64,000 nucleotides of DNA from Synechococcus sp. WH 7803 (GCA_000063505.1 CT971583.1:775918-839917), one strand, 5' to 3'; positions 40,285-49,674 are shown, counted from the first letter of the stretch. The notes: generated from the letters alone by a model not told the origin. Numbers and translations are program-made.

Positions 40285-40950
40285 ATGGCAACGGTTCTCG
40301 TGACAGGATCCAATCGCGGCATCGGCCTGGAGTACTGCCGTCAGTTGCGTGACCGTGGCTTCGATGTGATTGCCGTGTGCCGGGAGACTTCCCCGGAGCT
40401 TCAGGCTCTTGGTGTGCGCATCGAGGCCGGTTTGGATCAGGCGGACCCAGGGATGCCCGCGGAGTTGACTGGCCGTCTTGATGGCCTGCCTCTGCACTGG
40501 GTGATTCTCAATGCCGGAATCCTGGAGTCGATCGGCTTCGATCTGCTGGATGAGGCCTCCATCCGCCGTCAGTTCGAGGTGAATGCTCTCGCCCCGTTGC
40601 GGCTGGTGCGGGCGCTGGCGGCACAGATTCCCAGTGGCGGCAAGCTGGCGTTGATGAGCAGCCGCATGGCCTCCATCGACGACAACACCTCCGGTGGCTC
40701 CTACGGCTACCGCATGTCGAAGGCGGCGCTCAACAGCGCTGGCAAGTCGTTGGCCCATGACCTGCGATCGCGGGGCATCGCCGTGGCCATCCTGCATCCA
40801 GGGCTGGTGAGCACGCGCATGATCGGCTTCAATCCCAAGGGCATCAGTCCGGAGCAAGCCGTGAGCGGTTTGCTCGCGCGCATGGATGCGCTCAATCTCG
40901 ACAGCAGCGGCACCTTCTGGCACGCCAATGGTGAGGTGCTTCCTTGGTAA
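40285..40950 (+). CDS. Short-chain dehydrogenase/reductase (CsgA-like)
   Basis: 221 residues from ATG 40285. NAD(P) motif TGSNRGIGLEYCRQL, LNAG, and the catalytic Ser plus Tyr-x3-Lys in SYGYRMSKAALNSAGKSL. HPGLVSTRMIG follows. A soluble cytoplasmic reductase whose substrate is unknown. The J-domain gene starts 16 bp downstream. Confidence 0.92.
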   Translation: MATVLVTGSNRGIGLEYCRQLRDRGFDVIAVCRETSPELQALGVRIEAGLDQADPGMPAELTGRLDGLPLHWVILNAGILESIGFDLLDEASIRRQFEVNALAPLRLVRALAAQIPSGGKLALMSSRMASIDDNTSGGSYGYRMSKAALNSAGKSLAHDLRSRGIAVAILHPGLVSTRMIGFNPKGISPEQAVSGLLARMDALNLDSSGTFWHANGEVLPW

Positions 40951-40966
40951 GCAGGGAGCGCCGTTG

Positions 40967-41737
40967 ATGGGGTTCGATCCGCGCCACTGGTCGCCGCAGC
41001 GTGCGACGACGTCCTGGGAGAGCTCAGCGTCTGGTCAGCGGGTGACCAGCAATGTGGAGGCACTTCTGCGCGAGAATGATGCCCTGCGCCGCGAAGTGAA
41101 GCGTCTGCAGCAGGAGCTCGAGCGCGTGCGTCGTGCCCAGTGGCAGCAGCCCTCAGCCCAGGTTCCTGCACGCATCACTGCGGAGCAGGTTCAAGCCTGG
41201 AGTGCGGCCTTGGCCAGGCAGCCGGGATGGAGTCAGCTGCGTCAGAGTGCACTTGAGGGGCTGATCGACCAGCTCAATCGCAATAGTTTTCCGTCTCGCC
41301 TGAGCCTGCAGCAGCGATTGGATCGTTTGGTGAGCGGTTTGGGGACCGATCTGCTCGCTGCAGTTGGACCCAGAACAACCAAAAAAACGGTTGCCGTGAT
41401 GGCTGCTTTCGCGCTCTATGGCGTGCGCGCCAGCGAATGGCTTGATGAGGATCCGGCCCGGGTTGTGAGCGAGCTTCGTCAGCGCCAGACCCAGGCCAGT
41501 CGTCGCCAGACCCGGCGCACCCGCAGTGACCGGCGCACAACGGATCGCGAACCTGCAGCTGCTTCAGGGAGCGCAGAGGAGGCGGCGCTGGCGGTGTTGG
41601 GCTTAAGGGTGGGTGCAACCCAGGAGCAGATCAAGCAGGCCTTCCGTCGCCTGGTGAAGCGCCATCATCCAGATGTGGGTGGATCGGCGAGTGCTTTTCG
41701 CCGTGTGACTGAGGCCTATCAGCAGCTGGTGGACTGA
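40967..41737 (+). CDS. Protein with C-terminal J domain and coiled coil
   Basis: 256 residues from ATG 40967. A coiled coil (about 28-57; ALLRENDALRREVKRLQQEL), a helical middle with a hydrophobic VAVMAAFALYGV, a basic linker rich in Arg/Thr, and a C-terminal J domain with HHPDVGG (HPD intact). This is a DnaK-recruiting adaptor of unknown client. The 3' end overlaps the facing hydrolase by 19 bp. Confidence 0.87.
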   Translation: MGFDPRHWSPQRATTSWESSASGQRVTSNVEALLRENDALRREVKRLQQELERVRRAQWQQPSAQVPARITAEQVQAWSAALARQPGWSQLRQSALEGLIDQLNRNSFPSRLSLQQRLDRLVSGLGTDLLAAVGPRTTKKTVAVMAAFALYGVRASEWLDEDPARVVSELRQRQTQASRRQTRRTRSDRRTTDREPAAASGSAEEAALAVLGLRVGATQEQIKQAFRRLVKRHHPDVGGSASAFRRVTEAYQQLVD

Positions 41738-42543
41738 AGCCAGCTGTGCACGCAGGCCACGCAAGCGGCACTGGATTCGTAGGGCAACACGTTGCGGCCA
41801 TCGAGTGTGACGATGGCCGCGTTTGGAAGCTTGCGGCGGTAGGTGTCCAGGCGTTCTGCGACATCGTCCCAGCTGCGGGAGCGGCCGATGCCTGTGGCCG
41901 ATTGGCCGAACACCACCTGCACTGGAATGGTGAGGCCTGTGAACTGGGGCTCCCAGTTGCGTCGCCAGAAACCGGCCAGAAAGGAGAACACGGCCCAACG
42001 GGTCTCCATGGCTCGCGCGCCGGTCTGCAACGTCTCCAACCATTCGTCGTCGACCGCGTCCGGCTCGGCGAAGAGGTTCTTGCGCGAGAAGGATGCGAGG
42101 AAACCGCGGCGGCGGGCATAGCGATAGAACAAATCGCCTAGCGGACCACGGAACAGCAGCGTCCACAGCTGCTGGGCTCGCTTCTGCGGGAACGGTTCCG
42201 ACAGCACGCGCCAGCCCGGTGGGCTGATGGCCACCAGCGCAGCCACCAACTCAGGCGCTTGGTTCTGGAGAGCCAGGGCAATGGGCAGGGATGCCCCCTG
42301 GGAGATGAGCACAACGGGCTCAGCTCCGCGGTTCCTCAGGCTGGTGATCAGCGGTTGCGCCCAATCGTGAGGGGTGAGTGGCTGCAGCGGGCAGGGAGCC
42401 TTGCCGCAACCGAGGAGATCGGGTGCCAGGAGCGTGCGTTCCGGCTCCAGGGTTGTCCAGTGTCGGATGAACCGATCCCAGAAGCAGCTGGAGAGCCCAA
42501 CGCCGATGGGGTGGATCAGCAGCAGCGGGGGTGCGCTACCCAG
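41719..42543 (-). CDS. Alpha/beta-hydrolase with no conventional start codon
   Basis: About 274 residues if it starts at CTG 42543. The N-terminal protein-like sequence (PPLLLIHPIGVGLSSCFWDR, then LLAPDLLGCGKAPC) is clearly coded but contains no ATG, GTG or TTG between an in-frame TGA near 42590 and GTG 42312. The nucleophile is probably in VVLISQGAS, and HPIG is the oxyanion strand. The CTG overlaps the TAG of the upstream gene, so coupled initiation is possible; a sequencing error is the alternative. Confidence 0.75.
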   Translation of the reverse strand: MGSAPPLLLIHPIGVGLSSCFWDRFIRHWTTLEPERTLLAPDLLGCGKAPCPLQPLTPHDWAQPLITSLRNRGAEPVVLISQGASLPIALALQNQAPELVAALVAISPPGWRVLSEPFPQKRAQQLWTLLFRGPLGDLFYRYARRRGFLASFSRKNLFAEPDAVDDEWLETLQTGARAMETRWAVFSFLAGFWRRNWEPQFTGLTIPVQVVFGQSATGIGRSRSWDDVAERLDTYRRKLPNAAIVTLDGRNVLPYESSAACVACVHSWLQSTSC

Positions 42544-42700
42544 GGCGCTGCTCCTGCTGGCGCAGGGTTTCGTAGGCCTGCCAGAGACCGTTCACTTCTG
42601 CGCAATGGGAGTCGCGGTCGCAGACGCGGTAGCGGCCATTGCCGACGGCATCGATGGTGGATCCGCGGGAGGTGGCACAAATGCGGCTGACAAACGCCAT
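42536..42700 (-). CDS. Small protein upstream of the hydrolase, 54 aa
   Basis: ATG 42700. MAFVSRICATSRGSTIDAVG, then GRYRVCDRDSHCAEVNGLWQ and a charged helical end. Three Cys. The stop overlaps the hydrolase start region. Function unknown. Confidence 0.6.
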   Translation of the reverse strand: MAFVSRICATSRGSTIDAVGNGRYRVCDRDSHCAEVNGLWQAYETLRQQEQRPG

Positions 42701-42833
42701 GGGCTTGAAGCGAATGGAACCGGTTTACGCGTTGGCCTGATTCTTCCTCCAGGGAAATTTCATTTCGACATCACTCCAGGGAACGAAAAATTTCGCGGGT
42801 GGGGGTGATCGGCTGCTGGCGACGCGGTTCACA

Positions 42834-43124
42834 ATGGATTCAACGCTTCTGCTTGAGATGTCCAACGCCCGCGACATGATCAATGCTCATCTGTTCCCGG
42901 TGCTGGGCCTGATCGCCACAGCCAGTTCGGTGTCGATTGCACTGTCGTTGCGGCCGATTGCAGAACAATCCACCCGTTGGAACACCTGCTACAGCGACAG
43001 CCTGGCCTGGTATGAAGCCAATAAGCCTGATTGGACGATTCAGGACAAGGAGGTGTTCGCTTCCAATTTCTGCAACGGTGGTGTGCCCGTGAAGCCCGGA
43101 GCTGGGTTTCAGTTGGCACGCTGA
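42834..43124 (+). CDS. Small protein with N-terminal hydrophobic segment
   Basis: 96 residues from ATG 42834; ATG 42858 is possible. One hydrophobic helix (FPVLGLIATASSVSIALSL) is followed by a mature part with two Cys (NTCYSD, NFCNGG) and several Trp. Possibly exported with a disulfide. Function unknown. Confidence 0.6.
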   Translation: MDSTLLLEMSNARDMINAHLFPVLGLIATASSVSIALSLRPIAEQSTRWNTCYSDSLAWYEANKPDWTIQDKEVFASNFCNGGVPVKPGAGFQLAR

Positions 43125-43130
43125 GTTCAA

Positions 43131-43520
43131 TTACACCCGGCTGTATCCCAGTTGGGTTTCAAAAATCTTCAGGGGAAGACCGAAGGACTGCATCAAGGTG
43201 CGGCATTCGTCTCCCACCGTTCCGTAGACCTCCACCCTGAAGTCGTCGCCGAGTTCGGCGTGTTTCTGCAGATACTCCTGAACCGGAGGATTCGACACGT
43301 GGGCGGCAAAGGCGGCGTCGTTGGCATATAGCTCTGACCACACAAAGGCCTGTGGGTCGTCGGGATCCTGATCAAAGGTGTGATGGAGCATTCCCGGTTC
43401 GCTGGCCTGCACTGCTGCGTCGGTGGCTCGTGCCAGCTCGAGATAGGCCTCCACACAGTCGGGTTTCACGTGAATGCGTGCCAGCAGCATGAATGGCGTG
43501 TTCTTGTCGAAGCTGGCCAT
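43131..43520 (-). CDS. Antibiotic biosynthesis monooxygenase (ABM)-fold protein
   Basis: 129 residues. MLLARIHVKPDCVEAYLELA, GMLHHTFDQDPDDPQAFVWS and ELYANDAAFAAHVSNPPVQE follow the ABM ferredoxin-like fold. Family members are cofactor-free monooxygenases or simply small dimeric proteins. Function unknown. Confidence 0.8.
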   Translation of the reverse strand: MASFDKNTPFMLLARIHVKPDCVEAYLELARATDAAVQASEPGMLHHTFDQDPDDPQAFVWSELYANDAAFAAHVSNPPVQEYLQKHAELGDDFRVEVYGTVGDECRTLMQSFGLPLKIFETQLGYSRV

Positions 43521-43610
43521 GGCTTGAATACGGAGACTTCGATCATCGCCTGATTTTGTGTTTCAGGTCTGTGGTCCAAACTGCTCGCGCCGTTGTTCAC
43601 GCTCAGACCG

Positions 43611-44096
43611 ATGCTGCATCGAGTGCTTTCCTCCTTGGCTGTGTGTTCGATCACGGCTGCTGCCGTCTGCGGTTGTACCGGCGGGTCCCAGCCGGCCAGC
43701 AAAGCTCAGAAAGCAGCGTCTGCCCCTGGTGAGGTTCAGATCGAGGAGGTGTTCAGCGGCAGTGAATCGCTCAATGGCACTCCGTTGCAGTACCCCGCCG
43801 GTAACCCGGAACTGCGTCTGTTCCGGGTGGAGATTCCGGTGGGCGGCAAGATCCCTCTGCATACCCACCCCGCACCGATGTTGGTGTACGTGCAGGGCGA
43901 GAATTCCGGTGATCTGCTCAACACCCGGGTGCAACCCGATGGATCCAAAGTGAGCAGTGTGTTCAAGCCCGGGGAGGCTTTCATCGAGGGGATGTCAGAA
44001 CCCCATTACGTGGAGAACGAGGGCAATCAGCCCACGGTGGTTTGGGTGATGGTGGCGTCCGTGGAAGGTCTCCCAACAACGGAATGGATGCAGTGA
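43611..44096 (+). CDS. Exported cupin lipoprotein
   Basis: 161 residues from ATG 43611. A signal peptide ends in AAAVCGC, a plausible lipobox. The cupin core has PLHTHPAPMLVYVQG (metal His) and FIEGMSEPHYVENEG. Probably a membrane-tethered periplasmic metal-binding cupin; the reaction is unknown. Confidence 0.8.
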   Translation: MLHRVLSSLAVCSITAAAVCGCTGGSQPASKAQKAASAPGEVQIEEVFSGSESLNGTPLQYPAGNPELRLFRVEIPVGGKIPLHTHPAPMLVYVQGENSGDLLNTRVQPDGSKVSSVFKPGEAFIEGMSEPHYVENEGNQPTVVWVMVASVEGLPTTEWMQ

Positions 44097-44122
44097 TCGC
44101 CTGCTGATGGAGAACGGTTCTG

Positions 44123-44488
44123 TCAGCGCTTGCGGCCGAGCACCGTGCGCTTCACGACGCCGTCTTCCTTCTGATAAAGCACCAGGTCGTCTTTCTCGAG
44201 GGTGTAGTAACGCCGAACGCCATCGGTGCGGTATTCGCGGTTGAAGGGCACCACCCAGGAGGTGCCCATCGCCAACACGTAGATGAGTTCCGACTGATCG
44301 GCGCTGAGGCAGAAGCGCACCTTCTGGTCCTTGTACAGCCCCACATCGCTCACAAAAGGCGCCTGGAAGTAGTCGCACGAGTGGGCCCGCTGGTATTCCT
44401 GCTTGATGTTCGCCAGAGCCTGTTCAGGCACGACTGCGCCGAGCAGCAGGGTCCCGAGCAGGGCGGGGAGGAAGGGTGATCGCCCCAT
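44123..44488 (-). CDS. Exported protein of unknown function
   Basis: 121 residues. Signal peptide (PALLGTLLLGAVVPEQALA), then a beta-rich mature part with two Cys (HSCDYF, RFCLSAD), likely a disulfide. DGVRRYYTLEKDDLVLYQKE near the end. No family recognised. Confidence 0.65.
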   Translation of the reverse strand: MGRSPFLPALLGTLLLGAVVPEQALANIKQEYQRAHSCDYFQAPFVSDVGLYKDQKVRFCLSADQSELIYVLAMGTSWVVPFNREYRTDGVRRYYTLEKDDLVLYQKEDGVVKRTVLGRKR

Positions 44489-44611
44489 GGCATTGACAGT
44501 GCAAGGGATCTGCGCCTTTGTAGCGGCTTCTGCCGCTGCCTGCAGTGAGGCAGGGCCGGGTTCTAGTGTTCCAACCGCTACAGAACCGGTTGGTCCGTTT
44601 CTCTGATCGAG

Positions 44612-45037
44612 ATGTTCAATTCCCTGGCTCCCTCCAAGGCGCTCGACTTCCTGGGCCGGCTGTGTCTGGCAGCGGTGTTCGTGAAAGCCCTCCCGAGCAA
44701 GTTCAGTGGCTTTGCCGCCACAGTTGCCTTGATCGCCTCGAAGGGGATTGCCGAGCCCCTGGCTGGAGTGCTGCTGGTGGCAGCGATTGTGATTCTGATT
44801 GCTGGCTCGTTACTGCTGGTGTTTGGCACAAACACTCGTCTGGGTGCCTCGTTGCTGCTGGTGTTTCTCGTTCCCACCACGTTGATCTTTCACACCTTTC
44901 CGGTGGATGCCAGCTTCTTCATGAACCTGGCCCTGATCGGCGCTTTGGTGCTGGCGATCACACGTTCCACCGGAGCTGCCGTTCCCAACTTCCGCGATGT
45001 TCGGGTCCGGGACGGCATGAAGGCGCTGCGTCGCTGA
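44612..45037 (+). CDS. DoxX-family membrane protein (second copy)
   Basis: 141 residues. Four TM helices with FLGRLCLAAVFVKALPSKFS at the start and EPLAGVLLVAAIVILIAGSL in the centre, as in DoxX/SURF4-like proteins. Shorter than the copy at 26060 and lacking its acidic tail. A small gene follows 9 bp later. Confidence 0.82.
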   Translation: MFNSLAPSKALDFLGRLCLAAVFVKALPSKFSGFAATVALIASKGIAEPLAGVLLVAAIVILIAGSLLLVFGTNTRLGASLLLVFLVPTTLIFHTFPVDASFFMNLALIGALVLAITRSTGAAVPNFRDVRVRDGMKALRR

Positions 45038-45046
45038 CGCAGGCTG

Positions 45047-45211
45047 ATGACCATTCCGTTTGGCGAGCCCGAACCCAGCGATGGCCTGCTCAGCAAGTCG
45101 GTGGCATCAACGCGTTTGCGTGCCTGGTTGCAGGCCCGATTGCGGCAGTTGGCGGCTGCCCAGCGCATCCAGGATGCAAGGGCTCTGCGTAGTGAATTCC
45201 TGATCGAGTGA
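45047..45211 (+). CDS. Small basic helical protein, 54 aa
   Basis: ATG 45047. MTIPFGEPEPSDGLLSKSVA, then a long helix rich in Arg, Leu and Gln (TRLRAWLQARLRQLAAAQRI). 9 bp downstream of doxX and probably cotranscribed. Function unknown. Confidence 0.5.
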   Translation: MTIPFGEPEPSDGLLSKSVASTRLRAWLQARLRQLAAAQRIQDARALRSEFLIE

Positions 45212-45223
45212 GCCCCCGGCGCT

Positions 45224-46966
45224 TCAGGGCAGGGCCAGGGCTGTTCCTTCCCGCCGAGGGTCGGCGGCTCCATGCCAGCGGTCGCCGATGCGTTGCAGCA
45301 AGCCGATGCCGCTGCCCAGGGTCTGGGAGCGCAACTTGCGCCCGGGGACGTTGAGTTGATTGGGATTGATGGGCCAGGGAAGCGGTGGGTCCTTTTCGAT
45401 CACGAGGCTGTCTCCCTGGGGGGACAGCAGGGGCAGGCCCACCGATCGCTTCGGAGGTTCCGCCCATTGCAGTGCGGCCAGCAGCACCCGGCTGATGAAG
45501 TGCGGGATCCGCTTTCCCCCCGGGCTGCCCAGGGCCAGGACCGGTTGCTGGTTGTTGAAGACGATCGTTGGCGCCATCGACGACACTGGCCGGCGCCCTG
45601 GCCGGCGGCGGTTGGCTACGGCGAGCCCCCCGACCACGGGTCGCCAGTCGAAGTCGGTGAGCTGGTTGTTCATCACCATGCCCTCCACCAGATTGCGACT
45701 GCCGAACACGGTTTCCACCGTTGTGGTGTAACTGGCGATGTTGCCTGCACCGTCCACGATCGTGACGTGGGAGGTGCCCAGCTCCGGGCCGGGCCCAGGG
45801 CGACCGAAGGGGAACCGCTTCAATCCTGGGGGCAGACCGGGCTGCGGCAGGCGTCCGGGTGAGGCCTGCATGGCCTGGGCACGGGCCTGCACATAACTCG
45901 GATTCAGCAGTCCCTGGGTGGGAACAGAGCCATCAATCGGATCGTGCACCCAGTAGAGGCGATCGGCATCGGCCCAGGATTCCGCCAGGGCCAGATCGCG
46001 CCAGCTCTGTGGATTGTCTGGATCGTTGAAGCCGCCGGTCGCCTCGAGCAGGGCCAAGGTCTGCAGCACCGCCAGGCCGCCGCTGCTTGGCGGGGGCACC
46101 GTGCAGACGCGGTGCTTCATCAGCACCCGGCAAAGGGGGGATCGGCGCACCACGGCGTAGGAGGCAAGATCATTGGCGCTCCAGCCCTTGAAGTTGGGGG
46201 CCTGAGCCGTCAGGGCGTTCACCCCGCTCTGGATCCGTTGGGCCAGCGGGCCCTCGTAAAAGGCGCGCCCACCATGCTGCGCCAGGGTCTCCAGGGTGCG
46301 GGCCAGGGCTGGGTTGCGGAACAGACGGCCGGCTGGCAACGGCTTGCCGCCAGGCAGATACAGCTGTTGGAAGGCCAGGTTGTGGGTTGCGCCGAGGCGC
46401 TGGGCCAGGGCCACGGAGCTGCGCAGCCGCGGGCTGGGCAGGAAGCCTTCGCGGGCCAGGCGGATGGCGGGCTGAAGGGTGCTGGACCAGGGCCGCTGCC
46501 CCATCTGTTGATGGGCCTCCCAGAGCAGGGCCACGGTGCCAGGAATGCCGATCGCATCCGGATTGCGGGTGGCCGCCCGATAGGACAGTGGGTCACCGGA
46601 GGGCTTGAGCAGGTCGTCGCTGCGGCTGCGCTCGGGTGCGGTTTCACGGCCATCGAACACCTCCAGTGCCTGGCGACGGGCATCCCAGTGCAAGAGGAAA
46701 CCTCCGCCTCCGAGCCCGGAACTCTGCGGTTCGGCCACGGCCAGCACCGCCTGCGCTGCCACCAGGGCATCCACGGCATGGCCCCCGCTGGCAAGAACAT
46801 TGAGAGCGGCCTTGCTGGCCAGGGGGTTGGCGGTGACGACCACGGCCGAACCGGCAGCCGTGGAAATACGGGATTTTCGGGTGTCCGCCTGCTCGGGATC
46901 ATCGCGACTCACCGGAGCTGCGCTCACGGGGCTGAGCGAGAGCAATAACAGCAGGGCGCCAATCAT
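45224..46966 (-). CDS. ggt: Gamma-glutamyltransferase
   Basis: 580 residues from ATG 46966, which gives a good signal peptide (LLLLLSLSPVSAAP). ATG 47059 is in frame but overlaps the divergent gene's start. The self-cleavage nucleophile is the Thr of LGTSHVTIVDGAGNI. SSGLGGGGFLLHWDARRQA and LGSPGGKRIPHFISRVLLA complete the family motifs. The enzyme acts in the periplasm, hydrolysing glutathione and transferring its glutamyl group. Only one polypeptide is coded, as usual. Confidence 0.95.
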   Translation of the reverse strand: MIGALLLLLSLSPVSAAPVSRDDPEQADTRKSRISTAAGSAVVVTANPLASKAALNVLASGGHAVDALVAAQAVLAVAEPQSSGLGGGGFLLHWDARRQALEVFDGRETAPERSRSDDLLKPSGDPLSYRAATRNPDAIGIPGTVALLWEAHQQMGQRPWSSTLQPAIRLAREGFLPSPRLRSSVALAQRLGATHNLAFQQLYLPGGKPLPAGRLFRNPALARTLETLAQHGGRAFYEGPLAQRIQSGVNALTAQAPNFKGWSANDLASYAVVRRSPLCRVLMKHRVCTVPPPSSGGLAVLQTLALLEATGGFNDPDNPQSWRDLALAESWADADRLYWVHDPIDGSVPTQGLLNPSYVQARAQAMQASPGRLPQPGLPPGLKRFPFGRPGPGPELGTSHVTIVDGAGNIASYTTTVETVFGSRNLVEGMVMNNQLTDFDWRPVVGGLAVANRRRPGRRPVSSMAPTIVFNNQQPVLALGSPGGKRIPHFISRVLLAALQWAEPPKRSVGLPLLSPQGDSLVIEKDPPLPWPINPNQLNVPGRKLRSQTLGSGIGLLQRIGDRWHGAADPRREGTALALP

Positions 46967-47057
46967 CAAGGTGGGGCGGGATCGGAACAAGCTCCAGCCG
47001 AGTCTGGCGCCGGCACTGCTTAGCGTGGTGGGCAGGGATCGGTTGCAGGAGCGGACC

Positions 47058-48689
47058 ATGAGAGATGCAGCCTCATCCACTGCCAACCCGTCGCATGTGG
47101 TGGTGATCGGCGCGGGATGGGCCGGCTGGGGTGCCGCCAAGGCTCTCTGTGAAGCCGGGGTGCGCGTGACGCTGCTGGATGGGATGGCGGATCCCACGGG
47201 CAGGACGCCCATCACCACGAGCAGCGGCAAACCCTTTGAAGCCGGCACCCGCGGCTTCTGGAAGGACTACCCCAACATCAATGCCCTCACCGCTGAGCTC
47301 GGGCTCAGCAATGTGTTCACGGAGTTCACCACCAGCGCCTTCTGGTCACCCGATGGACTGGAGGCCACCGCGCCGGTGTTCGGCGATGCGCTGGGTTGGC
47401 CCAGTCCCATCGGGCAGGTGCTGGCCACAGCAACGAATTTCAAACGCCTGCCCGTGGCTGATCGCCTCAGCATTGCCGGGCTCCTCTACGCGATGCTCGA
47501 TCTCAACCGCAGCGACGCGGTGTTCGAGCGCTACGACAACCTCGATGCGCTGACGCTGTTCCGAAGCCTCGGAATCAGTGAGCGGATGATCAACGACTTC
47601 CTCCGTCCCACCCTTCTGGTGGGCTTGTTCAAGCCGCCGGAGGAACTGTCGGCGGCGGTGACGATGGAGCTTCTCTACTACTACTCCTTTGCCCATCAGG
47701 ATTCCTTCGATGTGCGCTGGATCCGCTCCAGCACCATTGCCGAACAGCTGATTGCCCCCTTGGCGCAGCGGCTAATCGATCGCCATGGCCTGCAGGTGCT
47801 CGGCGGCACGCTGGCCACGGGTTTGAACCTCCATCCAGATACCAAGGCCGTTGCGTCGGTGCAAACCCGTGCTTTGGCGACGGGTGAGAACGCCGTGATC
47901 GACGGAGTGGATGCGGTGGTGCTCACGGTAGGTGCCAAGGGGATGGGCGCACTGATGGCACAGTCGCCAGCCTGTGCCGCTGCAGCCCCTGAACTGGTCG
48001 ATGCCGGCAGTCTCGGGGCCATTGACGTGGTGTCGGTGCGGTTGTGGCTGGACGCCTACGTGGAGGTTGCGGATCCCGCCAACGTGTTCTCCCGATTCGA
48101 GGCCTTGCAGGGGGCTGGTGGCACCTTCTTCATGCTCGATCAGCTGCAGCAGCAGACGGAAGCTGCGCTGTGGGGGGGAGAGCAACCGCGGGGATCGGTG
48201 ATCGCCAGCGACTTCTACAACGCCACAGCGATCGCGGCTCTGAGCGATGAAGCGATCGTGGCGTTGTTGATGCGCGAGCTCTTGCCGGTGGCCAATCCCG
48301 CCTTTCACACCGCCAATGTGCTGGAGGCTGAGGTGCGCCGCTATCCCGGCTCGGTGGCCTGGTTCTCCCCAGGGAGCTTCCGGCAGCGGCCGCCGCTGGA
48401 GACGGCGATTCCTTCATTGGTCTGTGCCGGCGACTGGGTGCGGATGGGGGCGCGGGAATTCGGCGCCAAAGGGCTCTGCCAGGAGCGGGCCTATGTGTGT
48501 GGGCTGGAAGCAGCCAATTCCCTGCTGCGGCGTGGGGTGGTGCAAGGCGCCGATCCTGGCGGCAGGGCTCAGCACCGGGTGATTGCGATCCGGCCCGATG
48601 AACCCCAGGTGCAGCTGGGGCGCTCACTCAATGCCCAGGTGATGAACACGGCGGACGCCTTCGGCTTGCGTTGGCCCTGGTTGTCCTGA
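47058..48689 (+). CDS. FAD-dependent oxidoreductase (amine-oxidase/phytoene-desaturase type)
   Basis: 543 residues from ATG 47058. N-terminal VVVIGAGWAGWGAAKALCEA, then EAGTRGFWKDYPNINALTAE. The C-terminal VCAGDWVRMGAREFGAKGLC segment contacts FAD. Related to carotenoid desaturase/isomerase-like proteins of cyanobacteria. The substrate is unknown. It diverges from ggt, and the SDR gene starts 10 bp downstream. Confidence 0.88.
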   Translation: MRDAASSTANPSHVVVIGAGWAGWGAAKALCEAGVRVTLLDGMADPTGRTPITTSSGKPFEAGTRGFWKDYPNINALTAELGLSNVFTEFTTSAFWSPDGLEATAPVFGDALGWPSPIGQVLATATNFKRLPVADRLSIAGLLYAMLDLNRSDAVFERYDNLDALTLFRSLGISERMINDFLRPTLLVGLFKPPEELSAAVTMELLYYYSFAHQDSFDVRWIRSSTIAEQLIAPLAQRLIDRHGLQVLGGTLATGLNLHPDTKAVASVQTRALATGENAVIDGVDAVVLTVGAKGMGALMAQSPACAAAAPELVDAGSLGAIDVVSVRLWLDAYVEVADPANVFSRFEALQGAGGTFFMLDQLQQQTEAALWGGEQPRGSVIASDFYNATAIAALSDEAIVALLMRELLPVANPAFHTANVLEAEVRRYPGSVAWFSPGSFRQRPPLETAIPSLVCAGDWVRMGAREFGAKGLCQERAYVCGLEAANSLLRRGVVQGADPGGRAQHRVIAIRPDEPQVQLGRSLNAQVMNTADAFGLRWPWLS

Positions 48690-48699
48690 GGTGGTTGGC

Positions 48700-49674
48700 A
48701 TGAAGCAGATCCTGATCACTGGGGCGAGTTCCGGCATTGGCTTGGAGGCCGCCCGCCGGTTGGTCTCCAGTGGTCATCAACTCACCCTCCTCTGCCGCAG
48801 CTCTGAGCGCGGCCAGCAGACGCACGCGCAATTGGTCGCCGCCTGTGCATCGCCCGGTCAGGTGACCTGCCTTGTTGCCGATCTGGCCGACCTGCGCAGT
48901 GTGCAGAGCGCCTGCGATCAGCTGTTGGATCGAGGTGAACCCCTGGATGCTCTGGTGCTGAATGCCGGGCAGCAACGGGCGGGAGTCGCAGCGCCGGTGT
49001 GGTCGTCTCAGGGCATCGAAATCACTTTTGCCGTGAATCAGCTGGCCCACCAGCTGATTGCCACGAGGTTGCTGCCGTTGTTGCGGGCTGGATCGCAGCC
49101 GCGGGTGGTGATCACCGCCTCCGATGTGCACAACCCGGCCACTGGCGGCGGGCGCGTGGGCCAACCGGCCGATCTGGGTGACTTGGCAGGACTGCGGGCC
49201 GGTGCCGGTTTTGTGATGCTCGATGGCACCGCCCGTTTTGATGGCGACAAGGCCTACAAAGACAGCAAGCTCTGCAATGTGTTGCTGGGGCTTGAATTCG
49301 ACCGCCAACTCGCGGGCGCCCTGCCGGTGCTTACCTGGAGCCCGGGGTTGGTGATCCAGCGCAGCCGTGATGGTTTCTTCCGCCACAACCGCCAGAGCAA
49401 TCCTGTGGGGATGGCGTTGTTCGCGTTGGTGGCCCGGGATCTGCTGCGGGTGACGGAATCGGCTGCAACGGCTGGCGGTTTGCTGGCAGATCTGATCACA
49501 GACCCTGCCTACGCATCCCCTGGATTCAGCTACTGGAGCAACCGGTTGGTGCGCCCCGGCATGCATCGTTTCTCTGCCGTTCAGACCAGTGCGGCGGCAG
49601 CCGATCTGGCGAAGGCTGGTGAGCTGTGGCGTCTCTCGGAGGCGTTGATCCGCACGGCGTTGGCGTCACACTGA
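48700..49674 (+). CDS. SDR related to protochlorophyllide/retinol dehydrogenases
   Basis: 324 residues from ATG 48700 (GTG 48691 is in frame). ILITGASSGIGLEAARRL, LNAGQQ, and a Tyr-x3-Lys in AYKDSKLCNV. The SDVHNPA and large C-terminal insert resemble the light-dependent protochlorophyllide reductase/WWOX-RDH group. Substrate unknown. Lies between the FAD oxidoreductase and the decarboxylase on one strand. Confidence 0.9.
   Translation: MKQILITGASSGIGLEAARRLVSSGHQLTLLCRSSERGQQTHAQLVAACASPGQVTCLVADLADLRSVQSACDQLLDRGEPLDALVLNAGQQRAGVAAPVWSSQGIEITFAVNQLAHQLIATRLLPLLRAGSQPRVVITASDVHNPATGGGRVGQPADLGDLAGLRAGAGFVMLDGTARFDGDKAYKDSKLCNVLLGLEFDRQLAGALPVLTWSPGLVIQRSRDGFFRHNRQSNPVGMALFALVARDLLRVTESAATAGGLLADLITDPAYASPGFSYWSNRLVRPGMHRFSAVQTSAAAADLAKAGELWRLSEALIRTALASH

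Noticed and set aside
40960-40985. GGTTCGATCC as a tRNA T-arm
   Set aside because: It is the codons MGFDP at the start of the J-domain gene; no acceptor or anticodon arms pair around it.
45236-46948. Plus-strand open frames opposite ggt
   Set aside because: Shadows of the gamma-glutamyltransferase; Gln/Gly/Ala-rich without motifs.
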